DNA of 64,000 nt from Chloroflexota bacterium (lineage in GTDB: Bacteria; Chloroflexota; Dehalococcoidia; JACPQK01). Where the stretch lies: assembly GCA_016190505.1 (NCBI GenBank), contig JACPQM010000046.1, positions 1-64,000 on the forward strand, in the 5' to 3' direction. Within the stretch, counting starts at the first letter, position 1. Every line of letters begins with the position of its first letter. The notes under the pieces were generated by a model, which was not told the DNA's origin, made no database searches, and was given only the letters and a program-made list of their open reading frames with translations. A program made the position numbers and the translations under genes. Shown piece by piece: positions 35,421-42,576 of the stretch.

Positions 35421-36734
35421 TCACATCTCCAGCAGAAGGTCCCGTATCCTGTCCCTGATGTCCCGCGCAGCCAGCACCCGGTAGTAGGAGTCACGCTTGC
35501 GCTCCTCCGGAGCGTCGCTCTTGGCCACTGCCTTGTAGGCATTGAACATGGCCTCCTCTTGCTCCAGAAGCCCCTTGTGCACCAGGTTTGCATCGCGGCC
35601 CGCCCTGCTGGCCCACCAGAACTGGCAGCTATGCTCGGCCCGGTCCAGCATGCCCCGGGCGATGCGGACATACCGCTGGCTGTCACTGTTCCTGGCACAT
35701 TGCTGGGCCCAGTGGGTCATGTCTATGCACAGGTTGAGGTGCTCCCAGAGCAGGCGATGGATCCGGTTGCCAGGCTCGTTCCACAGCGGATAGGGATTGC
35801 CTGCCGCCAGGTCGCCGTCGGAGCTGCTCCACGAGGCCGGCTTCGGCTCGATGGTGTTGCCCGCCGGGAAGAGGTCCAGAAGCTCGCTGACCTTCACCGG
35901 GCGCACCTTCTCAGCCATCTCGGTGGAAGTCAAAAGCCCACGATGCTGCTCCGCCAGAAACTTCCCGGCTCGAGGGCCAGGGGATGTAGTCCCGACTCTC
36001 GGGACGCCGACTGCCACCGGCTCCAACTCCTCATAGACGCCGGCCAGGAAGACTTTCTCCCAGCCCTCGATGTGGTGGCCATACGTCTCGGCGTCCATGG
36101 CAGTGACCACATAGATGTCCCGCTTGCCACCCTGGAGCTGCGCCAGGTGCTCCAGGAAAGACTTGCTGTCCACAGACTGGAAGCTAATCTTGTTGCTAAG
36201 TATGTCATCTCGAAAGATGACTGCCAGGCGCTGCCCGTCGGAATCCACGTGGTGAATGACGTCCAGCGGCCAGTCCACGGGACACGATACTCCGCTCACA
36301 ATGACCCAGCGATACCCGGCATCGGCAATCGTTTCGTTGAGCGCCGGGCTGTAGCACAGCTCGGGCGGGAAAAAGCCCTGAGGGGAATAGGCGGGACCCA
36401 GGAACTGCCGGTTGGTCCGGAAGTTGTGCTGTACCTGGCGGCGGACCTCCTCCGGGGGGAGCAAGGGCAGGATGGGGTGGTACTTGCCACTGCCAGTGAA
36501 CTCGATCTGTCCCGACTCGGCCAACTCCCGAAGTCCCTGGACCACGTCACCGTAGCCGTGCTGATGCAGCAGGTCGGTAAGCACAGCGTTTATGTTGACC
36601 GTCAACCGAGCATGCGGGTAGGAACGGAGCACCTTCAACAGCGGGTAATATGATTCCTGGCACACCTTCTCCAGAATGGGGTGGAACTGGGTGGGCGGCT
36701 GATAGAAATGTAGAAGCTGGGCCCAGTATATCAT
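35421..36734 (-). CDS. Glycoside hydrolase family 57 protein
   Basis: This protein of about 437 residues starts at ATG 36,734 after GGGAGAGG. GH57 features are LLHFYQPPTQFHP at the N-terminus, GQIEFTGSGKYHPILPLLP, GFFPPELCYS and VTAMDAETYGHHIEGWEK. The family contains alpha-amylases, glucanotransferases and branching enzymes; this version has only the N-terminal barrel plus a helical region, so the activity is not assigned. A palindrome of the TCCCGA family lies in frame at 35,989-36,005. Confidence 0.85.
   Translation of the reverse strand: MIYWAQLLHFYQPPTQFHPILEKVCQESYYPLLKVLRSYPHARLTVNINAVLTDLLHQHGYGDVVQGLRELAESGQIEFTGSGKYHPILPLLPPEEVRRQVQHNFRTNRQFLGPAYSPQGFFPPELCYSPALNETIADAGYRWVIVSGVSCPVDWPLDVIHHVDSDGQRLAVIFRDDILSNKISFQSVDSKSFLEHLAQLQGGKRDIYVVTAMDAETYGHHIEGWEKVFLAGVYEELEPVAVGVPRVGTTSPGPRAGKFLAEQHRGLLTSTEMAEKVRPVKVSELLDLFPAGNTIEPKPASWSSSDGDLAAGNPYPLWNEPGNRIHRLLWEHLNLCIDMTHWAQQCARNSDSQRYVRIARGMLDRAEHSCQFWWASRAGRDANLVHKGLLEQEEAMFNAYKAVAKSDAPEERKRDSYYRVLAARDIRDRIRDLLLEM
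35989..36005. repeat. Variant TCCCGA palindrome inside GH57 gene
   Basis: GTCCCGA-CTC-TCGGGAC. It looks like the TCCCGAC-TC-GTCGGGA element with a base lost from the right arm. It lies in coding sequence and leaves the frame open. Confidence 0.65.
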
Positions 36735-36798
36735 GGTCCTCTCCCTTCCCAGGCGCCTTGTCCGTTTCAATGAATATTAGCACAGGCCGGTCCCACTC

Positions 36799-37659
36799 CT
36801 AGAAGAAGAACCGCGCAAAGAACACCCAGTAGTAGATAAGGTAGGCCCCGGCCCCCACCAGGAACAATGCGCTGGCCCGGTGGACGTAGGGGGTAGCGCC
36901 CTCCAGCCAGCGGGCTACTGTGCCCCTGAAGAGGGCGGAGCCAATGGTCACCGCCACCAGTATGCTGCCCATGCCCAGGGCGTAGCCCACGAACTGGCCC
37001 AATGAGGTGAGCAGCCCCTGGGTGGCCAGCGCACTGCCCACAACCACCAGGAACACCGGCAGCGTGCAGCCCAGCGAGCCCACGGCATAGGCGATACCGA
37101 AGAGGAACACGTTCCGCAGGTTGCGGCGAGGGCTGACGGTCACCCGGCTCGCGGCCATCAGCCCCATGGTGCGGTTGGTTGCCAGGAGCCATAGGCCCAG
37201 CCCGACCATGGCCACACCGATGGCCACGCCCCCGTAGGGGAAAACGCGGGCTAGCCAGCGCCCGCCCAGGGCAATGAAGGTGCCAATCCCGGCAAACACC
37301 AGGATGAAGCCGAGGGTGGCCACCACGCCCATAATGACAGCCTTGAGCGCCCGCCTCGGCAGGGAGGTCTGATAGAACCCAGCCTCCTCTGTCCCCAGGT
37401 GATAGGAGATGTAGGACGGAAGCAAGAAGAAGCCGCACGGGTTCACGCTGGCCACCATGCCCGCGGCAAAGGCGTAGCCGATGGGTAGAAGACCGGCCAC
37501 GTTGGCCACCGCCGCCTCGGCGCTATTGCGGACACTGAGCAGCAGAAACAGGAAGGCTACAACAAAGACCGCCGGGATGGCGAAAGACGCCAGCGCGGCA
37601 AGCTTCTTGCCCCCAGACCTGGGAGTCGGGGTGATGTCTCTGGTCCCCACTACACCCAT
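36799..37659 (-). CDS. ccdA: CcdA/DsbD-type cytochrome c biogenesis membrane protein
   Basis: This protein of about 286 residues has six or more membrane helices. Paired cysteines lie in ASVNPCGFFLLPSY and GSLGCTLPVFL, the hallmark of CcdA transmembrane thiol transporters that pass electrons from thioredoxin to extracytoplasmic proteins. The frame is open to 37,719; ATG 37,659 is chosen because the upstream residues are unlike the family. It could serve the cytochrome c at 17,530. Confidence 0.88.
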   Translation of the reverse strand: MGVVGTRDITPTPRSGGKKLAALASFAIPAVFVVAFLFLLLSVRNSAEAAVANVAGLLPIGYAFAAGMVASVNPCGFFLLPSYISYHLGTEEAGFYQTSLPRRALKAVIMGVVATLGFILVFAGIGTFIALGGRWLARVFPYGGVAIGVAMVGLGLWLLATNRTMGLMAASRVTVSPRRNLRNVFLFGIAYAVGSLGCTLPVFLVVVGSALATQGLLTSLGQFVGYALGMGSILVAVTIGSALFRGTVARWLEGATPYVHRASALFLVGAGAYLIYYWVFFARFFF

Positions 37660-37746
37660 TGTAGGGCACGTGGGCCATGGGAAACATTCTATACTCCCCG
37701 GGCAGTTGTCCGCTGGCAACAGCGCCCGAGGCCAGCGTGCTGAGGC

Positions 37747-38613
37747 TCAGCGCCCAGCCTGGTAGTAGGCCAGTAGCGAGGCAACGGTCTGCCAGCCACC
37801 AGCCGAGTCCTTGGAAGCGTCCAGCACCTGCCATGCCTGCTGGGCCACCGGCAATGGCATCCCAGCCGCCTGGGCCTCCTCCAGGAGCAACCGCAGGTCC
37901 TTGTGGTAGGTGACTCGCTTTTGCGCGTAGCCCTCGGGGTTGCCGGCTTGCTGCTGGACATGGCGAACGAAGTTGCCGGAGCAAACTCCGGTCTGCCCCA
38001 GCACCTGGTATATGGCCTCCCGGGGGACGCCCGCCTGGTCAGCCCAGGCCAGGACCTCCAGGGTCCCCAACAGGGCCAGGGCGCCCAGCATGTTGTTGGC
38101 CAGCTTCACCTTCTTGGCGGTGCCCACCTCGCCGACGCGGACCACGCGATGGCCCAGGGACCGGAGCACTGGCAGGCACCGGTCCACCAGTGCCGGAGGG
38201 CCTCCGGCCACGATGAGCAGCTCGCCGCGGGCAGCCACGTCCGGAGTGCCGCTTACTGGCGCGTCCAGCACCTCCACCCCCTGGCCGGCTAGCGCCTGCT
38301 GGACTTCGATGACCGTGGCCGGGGAAACGGTGCTCATCTCGATGAGCACGCTGCCTTTCCTGATGTGCTCGGCCACGCCGCCGCTACCCAGCACCGCCTG
38401 GCGCACGTCGCCAGAGTCGAAGAGCATGGTGACCACGAACTCGGCACCGGCCGCCGCCTCGCCTGCGGAGGCACAGGGCACCGCCCCACCGGGTTGGAGC
38501 GCCTCCATGGGCTCGCGCCGGACGTCATAGACGGACAGCCCGTGTCCGGCGCGCAACAGGTTCCGGGCCATAGGCAGCCCCATTGCCCCCAGGCCGATGA
38601 ACCCGACGTTCAT
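37747..38613 (-). CDS. Beta-hydroxyacid dehydrogenase (3-hydroxyisobutyrate dehydrogenase family)
   Basis: This 288-residue protein starts MNVGFIGLGAMGLPMARNLL with an NAD-binding GLGAMG motif. It has the substrate motif DAPVSGTPDVAARGEL and the catalytic lysine region GTAKKVKLANNML. Homologues oxidise 3-hydroxyisobutyrate or reduce tartronate semialdehyde. ATG 38,613 lies one base past the Lon stop codon, so it is likely translated from the Lon message. Confidence 0.9.
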   Translation of the reverse strand: MNVGFIGLGAMGLPMARNLLRAGHGLSVYDVRREPMEALQPGGAVPCASAGEAAAGAEFVVTMLFDSGDVRQAVLGSGGVAEHIRKGSVLIEMSTVSPATVIEVQQALAGQGVEVLDAPVSGTPDVAARGELLIVAGGPPALVDRCLPVLRSLGHRVVRVGEVGTAKKVKLANNMLGALALLGTLEVLAWADQAGVPREAIYQVLGQTGVCSGNFVRHVQQQAGNPEGYAQKRVTYHKDLRLLLEEAQAAGMPLPVAQQAWQVLDASKDSAGGWQTVASLLAYYQAGR

Positions 38614-38614
38614 G

Positions 38615-41077
38615 CTACGGGACCAGCAGCTCTGGAGCATACTCGCGGAGGCCCTCGGCCATCTCCCGCAAGCGCCGGTCAACCCTGTAGTTCACGGTAC
38701 CCCGGGCGTAGGTCCCCCGGGCACTGCGGCGTCCCGCGGGTACCCCGGTGAGTATCTCAATGCCTTCGTCTATGGTGGAAGCTGCCCAGACGTGGAACTC
38801 CCCTTTGCGCACGGAATCCACCACGTCCTCCCGCAGCATGAGATTGCGCACGTTGCGCTGCGGGATAAGCACGCCCTGCTCGCCAGTCAGGACCTTCTCC
38901 CGGCACAGGTCAAAAAAGCCCTCGATCTTCTGGTTCACCCCGCCAATGGGCTGGAGCTCGCCCTTCTGGTTCACTGAACCGGTGACCGCAATGCTCTGCT
39001 TAATAGGCAAATTCGCCAGGCTGGAGAGCACGGCGTAAAGCTCCGAAGAGGAGGCACTATCGCCCTCCACTCCCTGGTAGGACTGCTCGAAGCAGATGCT
39101 GGCGCTCAGGGTCAGGGGCTTGTCCTGGGCGTATTTCCAACCCAGGTAGCCGCTGAGGATCAGCACGCCCTTGTCGTGGATGCGCCCGCTGAGCTGGGAC
39201 TCGCGCTCTATGTTGATGACGCCCCGCCGGCCCATGAAGGTCTTCGCAGTTATCCGGGACGGCGCCCCGAAGCTGAAGTCGCCCATGTCGAAGACCACCA
39301 GGCCATTGACTTGCCCCACCACGCTCCCTTCGGTGTCCACGATGATGGTGTCCTCTCGCATCAGGTCCCGGATGCGCTGGGCGAGGAGGCTGGAGCGGTA
39401 CACCTTGGCTTCGATAGCCCGCCGGATGTGCTCGGCGGTGGCGCCGTGGGTCTTCTCATCCCGGGCCAACTGGCCCGCCTCCACCACGACGTCCTTGATC
39501 TGGCCGAAGCGTGAGGACAGCTTGCCCTGGTCAGCCACGACTCGGGCCGCGTATTCTAGCACCTTGGCCACCCCGTCCCGCTCCAGGTGCACCAGCCCCT
39601 CCCGACGGCATATGTCCGACAGCACACAGGCATAGGCCTGCATGTTTCCGGACGTCCGGTCAATCTGAACGTCGAAGTCGGCTTTGACTTTGAAGATTTC
39701 CCAGAAGTCCTCGTCACGCTGGGACAGCATGTCGTAGAGCATGGTGTCCCCGGTGACGATGATCTTCACGTCGGTTTGGATAGGCTCAGGCTTCAGGCCC
39801 ACGGGCGGGACCATGCCCACGAACTCAGCAGGGTCCTCGATCCTCAGCTCGCGGTTCTTGATGACGCGCTTCATGCCCTCCCAGGACGCCGGATTCAGCA
39901 GCACGTCCCGGATGTTCACTATCAAGTACCCCCCGTTGGCCAGGGCCACGGCGCCGGGCTTGATCATGGTATGGTCGCTCAAGTAGGTGCCCATCTGGGC
40001 ACGTCTTTCAATCTTGCCGAACAGGTTGCTGTAGGTCGGGTGGGTCTCCATTATTATGGGCACGCCCTGGACCTGGCTGTTGTCCACCAGGACATTGACC
40101 TTGAACCCCAGCCAGGGGTCCCGGTCCCGGAAGGTGAAAGCATCAGGGGAGATTGGCATGGGCACAGCCGGCTGCTGTGCCTCCGCAGCCGGCTCCCTGG
40201 CGCGCAGCAGGCTGACGTTGTCCAGAGCAAACTTGCGCAGCCCTTCCAGGTAGTTCGCCACTGCCGGAACGCCCTGGTACTCCTGGAGGAGCTTCTGGAA
40301 AGGATAGCGCAGGGCCACTTCGGCCACGGTGACGTCGAGCTTCTTCACCTCTTCGGCGGTCGCCCGCTCCAGCTCGTTGGCCTTCTCGAAAGCGGCCTCC
40401 ACCTTGCTCATGAGTTGGGCCTGCCTTGTGGCGATGGCCTGTCTGGCGCCATTGTCCAGGGAGGCAAACTCCTCCTGGGTAAGTGGCCTGGCCTCCTGAG
40501 GGTGCGTCGGAATGACCATTATCCCCGTGGGAGCCGGATGCAGCACAAAGCCCTCTTGCCTGGCCTGCTCCTCCAGGCCAGCAAGCAATTGCTGGCGCCA
40601 CCTCTGTCCCTGGCCGACAACCTGGTCCCGCTGCTCTGCGTACTCCTTGGCGGTGAACGCCTTGCCGATCTCACCTATGAGTACCTGTCGGAGCTCGTCC
40701 ATCTGGTTGCAGAATACGCTACCTTTGCCCTTGGGCAGGGTGATCACCAGGGGGCGGTCAGGGGCAGTGAAATTGTAGACATAGCACCAGTCATGGATGT
40801 GAGACACCTGGCCTTTGGCCTGGCGCTGGGCCAGCACCTTCTGAAGGTAGGCCTGGATCACCGACATTTTGCCAGTGCCAGTGAGGCCGGTGACGAACAG
40901 GTTGTAGCCAGGCTTATCTATGGACAGGCCAAACTCGATAGCCTTGATGGCCCGCTCCTGGCCCACGAACTCCTCCAGGGACGTCAGCTCATCTGTGCAT
41001 TGGAAGGTGAACTGCTCCGGGTCGCAGGTCCAGCGCAGCCTGTCCACGGGCACAGAGTACGAGTGGTGGTTTTCCAT
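38615..41077 (-). CDS. ATP-dependent Lon-type protease (LonB/LonC-like)
   Basis: This protein of about 820 residues starts at ATG 41,077 (GAGG five bases upstream). An N-terminal AAA-like region has an atypical Walker A, GLTGTGKMS. A long coiled insertion (about 170-270) precedes the ATPase core. The C-terminal Lon protease domain has the catalytic Ser in GDSASSSELYAVLS and Lys in GGVNQKIEGFF. It lacks the canonical LonA N-domain. It is a candidate for regulated proteolysis, including antitoxin turnover in general. Confidence 0.9.
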   Translation of the reverse strand: MENHHSYSVPVDRLRWTCDPEQFTFQCTDELTSLEEFVGQERAIKAIEFGLSIDKPGYNLFVTGLTGTGKMSVIQAYLQKVLAQRQAKGQVSHIHDWCYVYNFTAPDRPLVITLPKGKGSVFCNQMDELRQVLIGEIGKAFTAKEYAEQRDQVVGQGQRWRQQLLAGLEEQARQEGFVLHPAPTGIMVIPTHPQEARPLTQEEFASLDNGARQAIATRQAQLMSKVEAAFEKANELERATAEEVKKLDVTVAEVALRYPFQKLLQEYQGVPAVANYLEGLRKFALDNVSLLRAREPAAEAQQPAVPMPISPDAFTFRDRDPWLGFKVNVLVDNSQVQGVPIIMETHPTYSNLFGKIERRAQMGTYLSDHTMIKPGAVALANGGYLIVNIRDVLLNPASWEGMKRVIKNRELRIEDPAEFVGMVPPVGLKPEPIQTDVKIIVTGDTMLYDMLSQRDEDFWEIFKVKADFDVQIDRTSGNMQAYACVLSDICRREGLVHLERDGVAKVLEYAARVVADQGKLSSRFGQIKDVVVEAGQLARDEKTHGATAEHIRRAIEAKVYRSSLLAQRIRDLMREDTIIVDTEGSVVGQVNGLVVFDMGDFSFGAPSRITAKTFMGRRGVINIERESQLSGRIHDKGVLILSGYLGWKYAQDKPLTLSASICFEQSYQGVEGDSASSSELYAVLSSLANLPIKQSIAVTGSVNQKGELQPIGGVNQKIEGFFDLCREKVLTGEQGVLIPQRNVRNLMLREDVVDSVRKGEFHVWAASTIDEGIEILTGVPAGRRSARGTYARGTVNYRVDRRLREMAEGLREYAPELLVP

Positions 41078-41143
41078 GTTTACCTCGCATGCGGGTTCTG
41101 CGGCCAACATACCACTTTGCCGCCAGCCACACAAGCCACGGCA

Positions 41144-41171
41144 GGCTACAGACTACAGGCTACGGACTACA
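41144..41171. repeat. Short GGCTAC/GACTAC heptamer run
   Basis: GGCTACA-GACTACA-GGCTACG-GACTACA, four heptamers related to the GGGCTAC array at 1-196, between two reverse-strand genes. Confidence 0.75.
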
Positions 41172-41177
41172 GACCGC

Positions 41178-42251
41178 TTATTCCCCAAAGTACTGCGCGC
41201 GCAGCCGCGCCGACACCTCGTTGGTGTAGTTAAAGGCCCGCTCGGCCAGCTCCTCGGTCATGGTGGCCAGCGAGCAGCTTGCTATGACGAACGAGGCATC
41301 CAGCACCTGGCCCCGGTCCAGGCCGTGGGCCTCCCAGGCGGCGAGGCCCCGGTCGAAGCGCTCCAGCAGGCTATCCACCGTCTGTCCCAGAAGCTTGTCG
41401 TTGTTGGAGGGAACCAGGCCCCAGGCGATCATCCCGCCTCTGTCCAGGTAGGCCTGGAGCTCGCTGGGGTAGAGGCACAGCTTGTCGGCGAACTCGAAGG
41501 CATCGAAGTCTATTATGTTAGCTTCGGTATCCATCAGCAGAGGCCAGTCTATGTTGGCACAGCAGTGCACGGCACCCTGTCCGGGGATAGCCTTCAGACA
41601 GGGGTTGAGGCAGTCCAGGACGTCCTGCTTGGGCAAGGAGGCGAAGCTCGTGCCATACAAAGAGAGCAGCGGCTCCGTGAAGCGGAGGATCACACTCGCC
41701 CCGGGGGCAGCTTCCACCGTCCGGGCGTAGAGCCAGCGCGCCTTCATCACCAGCGTCTTGACGGTGACATCCCGCAGGGCCTCGTTGTAGAAGATGGGCC
41801 TATCCTTCTCGTCGGTATGCCTCATGCCAAAGGAGACCGGGCCGTTGAAAGTCAGCATGATGGGACGGCCCTCCCAGGAGCAGTCGCGCATCCGGCGCAG
41901 CATCTCGTGCAGGCCGGGCGAGGCCTGCTCGCTGATGACGAAATGCTCCAGGTCGTCAGCCAGGCAGTGCTCGTAAAAACCGGTAAGCTCCGACTCCACG
42001 CGCGCCGGGTCCGACGTGTCGAAGTAGACCTTCTTTCTCTCCCTGTCTACAGCCAGCAGGGGCATGCCCCCGTACTCCCTGCCCGACCCCAGATGCATTA
42101 GCTTGGGGAACGAGGCGACGGAGAAGACGGACGGCTGACAGCTCATCACCATGTCCAGCACAAAGCCCGTGTCTTTGTGGGGCCACGACGAGGGGGTAAC
42201 GGGGATCAAGCGTGGATGGAAGGCAACTGCCTGGCTAGTGGCTTGTGTCAT
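41178..42251 (-). CDS. UROD/MetE-like superfamily protein
   Basis: This 357-residue TIM-barrel protein carries features of uroporphyrinogen decarboxylase-like and cobalamin-independent methionine synthase-like proteins: MLTFNGPVSFGMRH, VHCCANIDWPLLMD (Cys/His metal ligands), NIIDFDAFEFADKL and GGMIAWGLVPSNN. Members include methylcorrinoid:CoM and O-demethylase methyltransferases; the substrate is not assigned. AAGGAGG lies close to the ATG. Confidence 0.8.
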   Translation of the reverse strand: MTQATSQAVAFHPRLIPVTPSSWPHKDTGFVLDMVMSCQPSVFSVASFPKLMHLGSGREYGGMPLLAVDRERKKVYFDTSDPARVESELTGFYEHCLADDLEHFVISEQASPGLHEMLRRMRDCSWEGRPIMLTFNGPVSFGMRHTDEKDRPIFYNEALRDVTVKTLVMKARWLYARTVEAAPGASVILRFTEPLLSLYGTSFASLPKQDVLDCLNPCLKAIPGQGAVHCCANIDWPLLMDTEANIIDFDAFEFADKLCLYPSELQAYLDRGGMIAWGLVPSNNDKLLGQTVDSLLERFDRGLAAWEAHGLDRGQVLDASFVIASCSLATMTEELAERAFNYTNEVSARLRAQYFGE

Positions 42252-42576
42252 GACGCTCCTCCTTCAGGCGGCCCGCCCCCGGGGACAACTGCGCGACATT
42301 TCACATGTTAGGACAACGAGCGCCTCCCGTCTACCATGGCACCCAGCTCGATGTCCGCGTAAGGCGGACCCTGGCGGAATCGGGCACAGGTCCATGTCGG
42401 CGGCAACGGGCGAGGCACGTTCGACCCACTATCCCATTGGCTCCTTTTGCGCTATATAATGGGCGTGCTTGCGCACGTGCTCGTGCAAGAAGGTGCCCAG
42501 TAGCGAACGCACCAGGCCACGCCCGTACGCATAGGACGGCCAGTCCCTGGCTGTCCGTGGAGCGAGGTAGTCCAAC
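42252..42576. other. 325-bp intergenic region before hsdR
   Basis: No gene is seen. It holds the divergent leader of the UROD-like gene, a TATATAAT stretch (42,453-42,460) without a convincing -35, and an imperfect CTTGCGCACG-TGCT-CGTGCAAG hairpin (about 42,468-42,490). GAGGTAG precedes the TTG start of hsdR. Confidence 0.5.

Noticed and set aside
34144-36653. Long forward frames opposite recF and the GH57 gene
   Set aside because: The reverse-strand genes carry clear Walker and GH57 motifs; the forward frames are shadows.
39587-41233. 548-codon forward frame opposite the Lon-type gene
   Set aside because: It is antisense to a well-supported protease with intact motifs; the composition is His/Gln/Leu-rich, as expected of an antisense frame.
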